Source: Streptomyces cinnabarinus
Lineage (GTDB): Bacteria; Actinomycetota; Actinomycetes; Streptomycetales; Streptomycetaceae
Length of the DNA: 64,000 nucleotides
Assembly (NCBI RefSeq): GCF_027270315.1
Contig: NZ_CP114413.1
Location: 124,001 to 188,000 of the forward strand
Direction: 5' to 3'
Shown: one piece after another, positions 39,211-46,628 of the stretch
Position numbering within the stretch: the stretch's first letter is position 1
Layout of the letters: every line of letters begins with the position of its first letter
Made by a program: the position numbers and the translations under genes
The notes under the pieces: generated by a model
Database searches by the model: none
What the model was told of the DNA's origin: nothing
The model's input: the letters and a program-made list of their open reading frames with translations, nothing else

Positions 39211-40209
39211 TCAGCGGGCGGCGAGGAACTCGAGCGTGTCGATCACTCGGTTCGAGAAGCCCCACTCGTTGTCGTACCAGGCGACGACCTTGACGTGGCG
39301 GCCGTCGACGCGGGTGAGGGCCGAGTCGAAGATCGACGAGGCGGGGTTGCCCACGATGTCGGACGAGACGAGCGGGTCCTCGGAGTACTCGAGGACGCCG
39401 GCGAGCGGCCCCTCCGCCGCGGCGCGGTACGCCGCCAGCACGTCGTCCAGCGTGACGTCGCGGGCGACGGTCGTGTTGAGCTCGACGATCGAGCCGACCG
39501 GCACGGGTACGCGGATCGAGTCGCCCGCCAGCTTGCCGTCGAGGTTCGGCAGCACCAGGCCGATCGCCTTGGCGGCGCCGGTCGTGGTCGGCACGATGTT
39601 GACGCCGGCGGCGCGGGCCCGGCGGGCGTCGCGGTGCGGACCGTCCTGGAGGTTCTGCTCCTGGGTGTAGGCGTGCACCGTCGTCATGAACCCGTGCTCG
39701 ATACCGGCGAGTTCGTCGAGGACCTTGGCCAGCGGCGCGAGCGCGTTGGTGGTGCAGGAGGCGTTCGAGACGATCGTGTGCAGGTCCGCGTCGTAGGCGT
39801 CGGTGTTGACCCCGAACGCGAGGGTGACGTCAGCGCCGTCCGACGGCGCGCTGACGAGGACCTTCTTCGCGCCCGCGTCGAGGTGGGCACGGGCCGCCTT
39901 CGCCGAGGTGAAGCGGCCGGTGGCCTCCAGGACGATATCGACACCCAGCTCGGCCCACGGCAGCTGCGCCGGCTCGCGCTCGGCCAGCACCGTGATCCGA
40001 CGGCCGTCGACGACGAGTGCGTTCCCGTCGACGGTCACCGGGCGCCCGAGCCGCCCGGCCGTGCTGTCGTAGGCGAGCAGTCGGGCGAGCGTCGCGGGCT
40101 CCGTCAGGTCGTTGACGGCGACGATCTCCAGGGCGCTGTCACGCTCCAGCAGTGCGCGCAGCACATTGCGTCCGATGCGGCCGAATCCGTTGATGGCGAT
40201 GCGAGTCAT
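39211..40209 (-). CDS. gap: Glyceraldehyde-3-phosphate dehydrogenase, type I
   Basis: 332 residues from ATG 40209. NAD-binding MTRIAINGFGRIGRNVLRAL at 1-20, with Asp34 in VNDLTEP favouring NAD. The catalytic Cys152 is in SNASCTTNALAP, and the partner His is in the TTVHAYTQEQ region. The C-terminal AWYDNEWGFSNR is the substrate-binding signature. Full length and apparently active in glycolysis. Streptomyces carry several gap genes; this one stands apart from pgk/tpi and next to a GlxA regulator, so it may be a secondary copy. Confidence 0.93.
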   Translation of the reverse strand: MTRIAINGFGRIGRNVLRALLERDSALEIVAVNDLTEPATLARLLAYDSTAGRLGRPVTVDGNALVVDGRRITVLAEREPAQLPWAELGVDIVLEATGRFTSAKAARAHLDAGAKKVLVSAPSDGADVTLAFGVNTDAYDADLHTIVSNASCTTNALAPLAKVLDELAGIEHGFMTTVHAYTQEQNLQDGPHRDARRARAAGVNIVPTTTGAAKAIGLVLPNLDGKLAGDSIRVPVPVGSIVELNTTVARDVTLDDVLAAYRAAAEGPLAGVLEYSEDPLVSSDIVGNPASSIFDSALTRVDGRHVKVVAWYDNEWGFSNRVIDTLEFLAAR

Positions 40210-40316
40210 AAGTGGGGTCCCTTCCCTTTGCCCCCAGGCTCGCCCGCGGGCGGCGCCGCTGACAGTGGCGACATCGCCATGGTTCAAAAGGATCCCGCCA
40301 AGGCTGCCGGGCCGCG

Positions 40317-41273
40317 TCACTCGCCCTGTGTGAAGGTGCGCCGGTACTCGCTCGGGGTGGTGCCGAGGATGCGCTGGAAGTGCAGGCGCAGATTGGCACC
40401 GGTGCCGAGACCGACGTCGGCGGCGATCTGCTCGACGCTGCGCTCCGAGCGTTCCAGCAGTTCCCGGGCCAGGTCGATGCGGGCGCGCATCACCCACTGC
40501 ATGGGCGTGTAGCCGGTCTCCTCGACGAAGCGCCGGGAGAACGTGCGTGCCGAGACCCCCGCCTGCCGCGCCAGGATGTCGAGGGTGAGGGGCTCGCCGA
40601 GCCGGTACAGCGCCCACTCGCGGGTGTCGGCGAACCGCTCGCCGAGCGGCTCGGGGACACTGCGCGGCACGTACTGGGCCTGGCCGCCGCTGCGGTACGG
40701 GGCAGCGACCAGCCGCCGGGCCGCGTGGTTGGAGGCGGCCACTCCGAGGTCGCCGCGCAGGATGTGCAGGCACAGATCGATCCCGGAGGCGGCGCCGGCC
40801 GAGGTGAGCACGCTGCCCTCGTCGACGAACAGCACGTTCTCGTCGACCTGGACGAGCGGGTGCCTGGCCACGAGTGCCCGTGTGTAGTGCCAGTGCGTCG
40901 TGGCCCGCTTGCCGTCGAGCAGGCCCGTGGCGGCGAGCGCGAAGGCGCCCGTGGAGATGGCGGCGAGCCTCGCGCCCCGGGCATGGGCGGCGATCAGTGC
41001 GTCGATGACGGCCCGCGGCGGGTCGTCGCGGTCCGGGTGCCGGTAGCCGGGGACGAAGACGATGTCGGCCCACGCGAGCGCGTCGAGACCGTGCTCGACG
41101 TAGTACGCGAGCCCATCGCCGCCGGTCACCAGACCCGGTGCCGCCCCGCACACCCGCACCTCGTACGGCATGCTCGCGCGGGTCGTGAAGACCTGCGCGG
41201 GAATTCCGACATCCAGCGGCTTCGCACCCTCGAGGACGAGTACGGCGACGCGATGCAGACGGGAGGCTGACAC
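40317..41273 (-). CDS. GlxA-family AraC-type regulator (DJ-1/PfpI N-terminal domain)
   Basis: 318 residues. N-terminal DJ-1/PfpI-like domain (HRVAVLVLEGAKPLDVGIPA, then VDENVLFVDEGSVLTSAGAA, where the usual elbow Cys is replaced by Ala/Ser, so no amidase activity is expected). The C-terminus is an AraC tandem HTH: LTLDILARQAGVSARTFSRR and VEQIAADVGLGTGANLRLHF, ending GTTPSEYRRTF. The family regulates nitrogen, carbon and morphological genes in Streptomyces. It lies 107 bp upstream of gap in the same direction and may be cotranscribed. The first codon is near 41273; no strong ribosome site was noted. Confidence 0.88.
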   Translation of the reverse strand: MSASRLHRVAVLVLEGAKPLDVGIPAQVFTTRASMPYEVRVCGAAPGLVTGGDGLAYYVEHGLDALAWADIVFVPGYRHPDRDDPPRAVIDALIAAHARGARLAAISTGAFALAATGLLDGKRATTHWHYTRALVARHPLVQVDENVLFVDEGSVLTSAGAASGIDLCLHILRGDLGVAASNHAARRLVAAPYRSGGQAQYVPRSVPEPLGERFADTREWALYRLGEPLTLDILARQAGVSARTFSRRFVEETGYTPMQWVMRARIDLARELLERSERSVEQIAADVGLGTGANLRLHFQRILGTTPSEYRRTFTQGE

Positions 41274-41354
41274 AGGACGAGGTTACGGGGGCGTGACTTC
41301 GATATGCGCACCGCCAAGCGCAGGACGCCAAGACCCAAGCCGTGTGCTCTCCGA

Positions 41355-41520
41355 CGCCCTGAGGATTCACCGGAGTTCTTCCACGAGGTCGCCACCTGGC
41401 TCGCCGCCCGGCTGCCCGCCGAGCCGCTGCCTGACCCCGGGCACGCACACCCCGCACTTCGATCACCCCGAGGAACTCGTGCGCACCATCCGGCCGTTCC
41501 TGGTCCGGGCCACCGGCGCC
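41355..41520 (+). pseudogene. C-terminal remnant of an alpha/beta hydrolase gene
   Basis: PEDSPEFFHEVATWLAARLP in one frame is followed, after a shift near 41430, by TPGTHTPHFDHPEELVRTIR and PFLVRAT in another. The second piece is the standard hydrolase C-terminus with the catalytic His (GTHTPHF). No N-terminal part remains. It occupies most of the 318 bp between the GlxA gene and the proline-rich protein. Confidence 0.65.
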
Positions 41521-41591
41521 CAACGGTGCGATGATCTCCGTGCAAGGGCTGCCGGGCGGGTGCCGATCCGCCCGTCGGAGGGGGAGGACAC

Positions 41592-42050
41592 ATGAACGAC
41601 GACGTCATACGTGCGCACTTCGACGGCCGCAGCCGCGTCGAACTCGTGCCCTCCGGCCAGCCCAGCAGCGCGCAGTGGCGCCGGATCGGGGAAATCGCCC
41701 ACGCGCTCGGCTACCGACTGCTCACCGTCCAGCAACTCTGGCCCGCCGGTTCCCGCCTCGTCTTCGAACGCGACGACAACCCCCTCGCACGCCGCCGCAC
41801 GGAGGCGAGCATCGCCCGGCTGCGCGCGGGTGGGCCGGTCCTGCCCGCGATGGAGCCGCCTCCGCCGCCACCACCGGGACCACCGCCGCCGGCCCCCTCC
41901 CCACGTGCGCCCGGAAGCCGCCCAAGCCGCCCTCCGGCGGAGCCTCCACCGCCCCCGAACAGCGTCGCGCCCCGCCGAACACGGATTCCGCCGCCGCCAC
42001 CGCACCCGCCACCACCATCGGCCCCACCCCCCATTTCCCCCGCTCCGTAA
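41592..42050 (+). CDS. Hypothetical protein with proline-rich C-terminus
   Basis: 152 residues from ATG 41592, with GGAGGGGGAGG upstream. Residues 1-85 are ordinary soluble sequence (SSAQWRRIGEIAHALGYRLL, TVQQLWPAGSRLVFERDDNP). From about 88 to the end more than half the residues are proline, in runs of up to seven. The tail would be a stiff extended region. The N-terminal part resembles small conserved actinobacterial proteins of unknown function. The tail could be a frame-shifted or expanded end, since the same DNA in other frames is also low-complexity. Confidence 0.5.
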   Translation: MNDDVIRAHFDGRSRVELVPSGQPSSAQWRRIGEIAHALGYRLLTVQQLWPAGSRLVFERDDNPLARRRTEASIARLRAGGPVLPAMEPPPPPPPGPPPPAPSPRAPGSRPSRPPAEPPPPPNSVAPRRTRIPPPPPHPPPPSAPPPISPAP

Positions 42051-42093
42051 GCCTCGGGAATCCGGGAACGGGGTGGCCGGCGCAACCGGTCGA

Positions 42094-42915
42094 TCAGCCG
42101 GGTGCCCGGTGTCGGACCCGGTCGAGGAAGGCCGCGAACAGCACGCTGCTGCGGGCCATGCGGTATTTCCAGGCGGCCGGGTCGTTGTCGGCGATCTCGC
42201 CCCACAACCGGGCGCTGGCCGTCGCGAAGGCCGATTTCGAGATGTCGTCCGCACGCTTCCACGAAGGGAAGGCGCCCGCCGCGGCGTCTGCTTCCTGGGG
42301 AGTGTGACCGGCGGCGAGGAGGCGCAGGGCCCAGATCGCAGGGTCGATCCACGCCGCTCCGCGGGTCGGCCATGCCCAGTCGACGAGGCACGCCCGTTCA
42401 GCGACCAGCACGTTGTCCGGGGCCAGGTCCGTGTGCAGCAGAGCGTCGCCCGCGAACAGGTCCGCGGTGCCCGGCGCGGCGTAGGAGGCCCATCGTTCCT
42501 GCGCCGAGAGGACACGGGCGCGCGGAGGAACGGTCAGGCACTGCACCTCGGTCAGCGCCGCCCGCACGAGGTGCAGGTCCGGGGAACCTGGCCGGTAGTC
42601 GGCGTGACGGCCGGCGAGGAACTGGTAACCCAGCAGTTCCCAACCCTTCACCTGGACCCGCCACATCAACCGAGGGCAAGCGTCCGGCAGATGGCGGTTG
42701 ATCTCCGCTTCCCGCAGGAGCGTGCCGATCTGGGGATGGCCATCGTGGAGGCCCTTGACGAACACCCGCCCCTTCTCCGTGTCGAGGCAGGCGGCGACAC
42801 TGGAATTGCTACCGCCTCGCACCGTCCGCGCGGAATTGATCGCCCCTGTTCGTTCGCGCACCGCCTGCTGAACGACCAAGGGAAGGGAGAGAAATGGGCG
42901 GCGGGCAATGGGCAT
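42094..42915 (-). CDS. APH-like phosphotransferase family protein
   Basis: 273 residues from ATG 42915. N-lobe RTVRGGSNSSVAACLDTEKG then VFVKGLHDGHP with the ATP-binding Lys. Catalytic loop LLHTDLAPDNVLVAE keeps the HxDxxxxN pattern with Thr-Asp, and CLVDWAWPTRGAAWIDPA replaces the DFG/DxD metal site (Asp present). So catalysis is plausible. Common in Streptomyces, usually called aminoglycoside phosphotransferase without evidence for a drug substrate. It is preceded on the same strand by a small membrane protein gene 57 bp upstream. Confidence 0.78.
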   Translation of the reverse strand: MPIARRPFLSLPLVVQQAVRERTGAINSARTVRGGSNSSVAACLDTEKGRVFVKGLHDGHPQIGTLLREAEINRHLPDACPRLMWRVQVKGWELLGYQFLAGRHADYRPGSPDLHLVRAALTEVQCLTVPPRARVLSAQERWASYAAPGTADLFAGDALLHTDLAPDNVLVAERACLVDWAWPTRGAAWIDPAIWALRLLAAGHTPQEADAAAGAFPSWKRADDISKSAFATASARLWGEIADNDPAAWKYRMARSSVLFAAFLDRVRHRAPG

Positions 42916-42972
42916 AAGTGGATTCTCTGTGTTCCTGATTCATTGAACGGTCGGCCTGCCAGGAGCAGCGGT

Positions 42973-43362
42973 TCACATCATGTGACGGGGAATTCGGGCC
43001 GGTCGCCATCCCGCCCGTAGCACGCGATCGGTGCACTCGTCCGTGAGCACATCGGCACACCTGTGCTGGACGCACTCCGGTCGGGCCTCCGGGGCGACCA
43101 CATGGGACGTCGGCCGCATGGGGTCCCCCGCCGCCGAGCCGGAACCGGAGCCGACGACGGCCAGGAGCACGGCGGCGGCCATGCAGGTCAGTCCGATTCC
43201 GGCCAGACAGATCCGCAGGGCGCTGTCGGCGATCCGGGCCGCCCGAGCGGCGCCGGCGCCGGAACAGACACAGCCGTCATCGCCGCCGAGCGCCTCCTCG
43301 ATCCAGTAGGCGCCGAGGGGCCGGACCCGGGAGGACGAGCTTGCTGAGCCCATTGCGTTCAT
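42973..43362 (-). CDS. Small hypothetical membrane protein
   Basis: 129 residues from ATG 43362. One membrane helix (ICLAGIGLTCMAAAVLLAVV) near residue 52, a preceding arginine-rich segment with a Cys pair (DDGCVCSGAGAARAARIADS), and an outside tail with Cys residues (RPECVQHRCADVLTDECTD) that could form disulphides. The orientation by the positive-inside rule puts the tail outside. No family recognised. Codon pattern is coding-like but less marked than neighbours, so a moderate call. Confidence 0.5.
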   Translation of the reverse strand: MNAMGSASSSSRVRPLGAYWIEEALGGDDGCVCSGAGAARAARIADSALRICLAGIGLTCMAAAVLLAVVGSGSGSAAGDPMRPTSHVVAPEARPECVQHRCADVLTDECTDRVLRAGWRPARIPRHMM

Positions 43363-43803
43363 GCGCCGCTCAACGACTCACGTCGGCGTACGTTCCTCTG
43401 TCGACGGATCCGTCACACAAAGCGGGAACGTTTCTGCATCGCGGTCTACTTCACGCCGCCCCACACGCTAGGACCGCTCGGAGGCACGCGCCCATGCACG
43501 GCGCACAGGCCATATCCGCCCAGCGCGTTGGTTCTGCTGTGGCGCGACATGCAGTGACGGTTCGCCTGGTTGGTCGCGGGTCGTCAGCGGTGGGGTCCGC
43601 CTTATCTGCCGACGAGATGGGGGGTGGACGAACGTGTGGACGAGCGTAGGGGGACCCGGCGAGGTGGTCACGACCGGGGGAACCGGTCATGACTGCCCAG
43701 TCCGCACGCCTCGGCTTCCCCGAATCCTCAAGTCACTGGCGCGTAGCGGCGCACTGGGCAGCGCGGGTGGAACTCGACACGCCCCCGCGGACGGCGCATG
43801 CGG
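43363..43803. other. 441-bp stretch without a convincing gene
   Basis: Every frame on both strands gives only low-complexity or arginine-rich reading with no ribosome site or domain. Base composition is lower in GC than adjacent genes. It contains an ECF-type promoter-like sequence at 43424-43448 pointing right, so it might give a non-coding transcript. Confidence 0.4.
43424..43448 (+). promoter_or_regulatory. Orphan ECF-type promoter-like sequence
   Basis: GGGAAC (43424-43429), 15 bp, TCTA (43445-43448). It shares GGGAACGTTTC with the site before the DUF3995-sigma operon (37472-37462, minus strand). No gene begins within 5 kb downstream on this strand. Confidence 0.35.
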
Positions 43804-44820
43804 TCATCGTGACGCCGGTAGGCAGACGCATCGCTCGTCGTGCCTCGCCGCCGGTCGGCCATGCCGTGCCTCGGCTGTCAGCCGACACCATGCGCGCAAC
43901 TGATCGACGGGGCCCAGGCACTCGCCAGGGATCCGCGGAGTTGCCGTGGCGGACGGATGGTCCCGCGTCCCGGCGCGGACGTCCCGGTCGGTCTGCGGGG
44001 TGGGTCGGGTGCGGCCGTGCGCGGTGCTGGGGCGGTCAGAGCCCTCGTAGTGGTCCGGTGTGGTGATCACGGTGAAGACGATCAGGCCGACGAGGGCCGC
44101 CGTCGCCGTGTAGACGGTGCGGGTGAGGATGCGCAGGCGCCGTTCTCCGCCCAGACGCACCGACCGTGGATGAGCGAAGGCCGCGGCGGGCCCCTCCTCC
44201 ACTCGCGCCTGGAGCCACTGCCGCGGCCCGCCGAGGGTGTGATCCGTCAGGTACCGCCCGATCGCGGTACGGGCGTGCAGGAGTCTGCTCAGGGTGGCGT
44301 CGGTGCTGGCCTGTGTCTCAGCGGCGGCGTCGGCGACGCTCAGGCCCAGACCGTCGCACAGCAGGGCGGCGCGCCGATGCCTCGGCGGCAGCTCCTGAAA
44401 CACCGTCAGGACGGGATCGGCCGCTCGGGCATCGCGGCGAACGAAGGGGCGGCGGAAGCGGTGCCAGGGGGCGAGGGCGTACTCATGCGCCCGCTCACGC
44501 ACCCAGCCCACGGGGTCCGGATCGAGCGCGACTTCGGGCCAGTTCTCCCAGGCCTGGTGAAAGGCGTGCTCGGTGGCCTCGGAAGCCAGCCGTCGCCATC
44601 CCGTGAGCAGGTATGCCTGGTGAATCAGGTCGGGTGCGGCATAGACGTAAAGGGCATCGAAGGCGGTCTCCGGGGTGAGCACATCCGCGAGGGGCTCGAC
44701 CTCGGCTGCGCCACGGCCTTGGAGGGAGGTGGATTCGGAGGGCGTCCGGAGCGCGCGCACCATCGACTGGCGCGCCGCGCGGCCCCGGCTGGATGTTCTG
44801 CCGGGCGAGTCCCAGTACAT
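43804..44820 (-). CDS. Sigma-70-like protein with C-terminal membrane anchor
   Basis: 338 residues from ATG 44820 (AGGAA upstream). Residues 50-190 follow the ECF sigma layout: PETAFDALYVYAAPDLIHQA (region 2 start), ATEHAFHQAWENWPEVALDP, PPRHRRAALLCDGLGLSVAD and AAAETQASTDATLSRLLHAR (region 4 HTH). Core-binding and promoter motifs are weak compared with true sigma factors. Near residue 235 is one membrane helix (ILTRTVYTATAALVGLIVFT), then a charged outside tail with Cys residues. Streptomyces has a family of such proteins with sigma-like heads; a membrane-tethered regulator or decoy is more likely than a free sigma. Confidence 0.7.
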   Translation of the reverse strand: MYWDSPGRTSSRGRAARQSMVRALRTPSESTSLQGRGAAEVEPLADVLTPETAFDALYVYAAPDLIHQAYLLTGWRRLASEATEHAFHQAWENWPEVALDPDPVGWVRERAHEYALAPWHRFRRPFVRRDARAADPVLTVFQELPPRHRRAALLCDGLGLSVADAAAETQASTDATLSRLLHARTAIGRYLTDHTLGGPRQWLQARVEEGPAAAFAHPRSVRLGGERRLRILTRTVYTATAALVGLIVFTVITTPDHYEGSDRPSTAHGRTRPTPQTDRDVRAGTRDHPSATATPRIPGECLGPVDQLRAWCRLTAEARHGRPAARHDERCVCLPASR

Positions 44821-44949
44821 GCGGGGTTCCTGTCGTGAATCGGGAGGGCAGTCGGCGTGACCGCCCCACAGACCGGCGCGGACCGCCGGCGGGCAGCCGG
44901 AGCGATGCCCGTGCCCGCGGGGTGGGCGGCCCGCCGAAGGGACGGATGA

Positions 44950-45762
44950 TCAGGTGCGCACCGCCGACGCGGTCCTCGCGGCCGCGAGCGTCGTCGCCGG
45001 GTGAAGGCTCGGGAGGAACGGCGCGGGCAGGCCGCCCGCCGCGTTCCGCTCCACGCCGCCGGATTCCAGGTCGGCGATCAGCCGGCACAGGGCAGCACGG
45101 CCGTGGGGTGTCGGAAGCTCGGGGTCGTGGTCGGTGTCCAGGGCGACCAGGGCGCGTCGGGCCCGGCGCCAGGCCCGGCCGGGGTGGCCGTGCCGGTGAT
45201 CGACGACCGCTCGGGCGTACGCCGCGAGAAGACCGGACCAGGCGTCGTCGCGTATCCCGGGCTGGGACAGGGCACGGCGGGCGGCGTTCAGGGCGGCGCC
45301 GGGCGCGAACGCCGACTGGGTCACCGCCAGCGCGGCGAGACTGACCGCCGACGACGGGCCGGCGGAGGCGGGCGCGACCGGCATGGTGGCCGCCGCATAC
45401 GCGAAATGCGCGGCCGCGGCGTGCGGATCACCGTCGCCCAGGGCCAGCATGCCTTCGACGTGGGCGAGACGGCCGAGGGTCGCGTCGTCACCGGCCAGCA
45501 CGGCGGTGGTCAGCGAGTCGGACGGGATCTTCCTGGCGGCCTGCCAGCGCAGCTGTACGGCCCTCACAGCTACGCGGTCCGCGACGGTGGCTGCCAGGGC
45601 ACTCTTGCCGACACCCGCGCCGCCGGCCACCGTCACCAGCCGTCTGGCATCGAGCAACTCCAAGAGAGCCGCCAGCTCCTGACCCCGGCCGATCAAACGC
45701 GCGCCGCCCTCAAGGCGACACATCGTCGGTCCCGGTCCCGGCGCACCGACACGTCCCTTCAT
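44950..45762 (-). CDS. Short P-loop ATP-binding protein with helical repeat region
   Basis: 270 residues from ATG 45762 (GGGGAG eight bases upstream). The N-terminus matches the start of the ATPase of LuxR/LAL-type regulators: LIGRGQELAALLELLDARRL then VTVAGGAGVGKSALAATVAD (Walker A GGAGVGKS). A Walker B Asp-Asp or arginine-finger segment does not follow. The sequence goes directly into alanine-rich TPR-like helices (HAAAAHFAYAAATMPVAPAS, AYARAVVDHRHGHPGRAWRR). So most of the NTPase is missing, through deletion in evolution or an authentic short form. No DNA-binding domain. It is transcribed with the same polarity as the sigma-like gene downstream. Confidence 0.65.
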   Translation of the reverse strand: MKGRVGAPGPGPTMCRLEGGARLIGRGQELAALLELLDARRLVTVAGGAGVGKSALAATVADRVAVRAVQLRWQAARKIPSDSLTTAVLAGDDATLGRLAHVEGMLALGDGDPHAAAAHFAYAAATMPVAPASAGPSSAVSLAALAVTQSAFAPGAALNAARRALSQPGIRDDAWSGLLAAYARAVVDHRHGHPGRAWRRARRALVALDTDHDPELPTPHGRAALCRLIADLESGGVERNAAGGLPAPFLPSLHPATTLAAARTASAVRT

Positions 45763-45980
45763 CTTCGAAACTCCCCGCGTTCTTGCCTGGCACGATCCGC
45801 ACGACGGCACGGCAACAGCAAAACCGTCACTGCGGCCGCGTCACGGCTACCAACGCGACTTCCGCACGGCGGGTCGCGCGGGCGGCCGAGAGATCATCCG
45901 CTTCTGTGAAACCTAGAACGCCAGTGCCCCATGTCGAGTGATGCAGGTATCGGGGTGCTACGTATACCGAGGCACGTGAC

Positions 45981-46628
45981 TCACTGGCAGCGCAGGAAGT
46001 GCAGCACCGCCTGAACCCGCCGGTGGCCGCGCTCACTCGGCTCCAGACCGAGCTTGGTGAAGACGCCTCGTACATAGCCCTCGATGGTCTTGGGGCTCAG
46101 GACCAGTTCCTCGGACAACGCGGCGTTGGTCAGCCCCTGGGCCATCAGCGACAGCACTTCCCGCTCACGGTCGGTGAGTTCGGCCAGTGGATCACGTTCC
46201 CGGCGCCGGCCGACCAGCCGGGCGACGAGGTCGGCGTCGAGCACGACGTCGCCACCGGCCACGCGTCGTACGTCGACCGCGAACGCGCCGAGGTCGGACA
46301 CCCGGTCCTTGAGCAGGTAACCGACCGCGCCGTCGAACTCCTCCATGAGCCGTAGCGCGTGATGCACCTCGACGTACTGCGACAGCAGTATCAGGCCGAC
46401 CCGCGGCGCGAACGAGCGGATCTCCGCCGCGGCCTCGATACCCTCGTCCGCGAAGCCCGGCGGCATTCGCAGGTCGGTGACGACGACGTCCGGCGGGTCG
46501 CGGCGGACAAGGCCGACCAGCTCGGCGCTGTCGCGAGCCTGGCCCACGACGTCGAAGCCCTCCTCGGCGAGGATACGGGCCAGCCCCTCCCGGAAGAGAA
46601 CCGCGTCGTCGGCGACCATCACTCGCAC
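45981..46628 (-). CDS. LuxR-family response regulator
   Basis: 215 residues from GTG 46628, overlapping the kinase stop by 10 bp; GTG 46622 is an alternative. Receiver: VMVADDAVLFREGLARILAE, phosphoacceptor Asp52 in VVTDLRMPP, LLSQYVEVHHALRL with Ser at the Thr position, YLLKDRV with the Lys. Output HTH: LTDREREVLSLMAQGLTNAA, LSEELVLSPKTIEGYVRGVF. It pairs with the kinase directly upstream. This type commonly controls membrane or stress genes; the divergent membrane genes at 48756-49777 are candidates. Confidence 0.9.
   Translation of the reverse strand: MRVMVADDAVLFREGLARILAEEGFDVVGQARDSAELVGLVRRDPPDVVVTDLRMPPGFADEGIEAAAEIRSFAPRVGLILLSQYVEVHHALRLMEEFDGAVGYLLKDRVSDLGAFAVDVRRVAGGDVVLDADLVARLVGRRRERDPLAELTDREREVLSLMAQGLTNAALSEELVLSPKTIEGYVRGVFTKLGLEPSERGHRRVQAVLHFLRCQ

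Noticed and set aside
43451..44066. Small open frames around 43451-44066
   Set aside because: No start site, no coding-type composition and overlap with the sigma-like gene; treated as non-coding.
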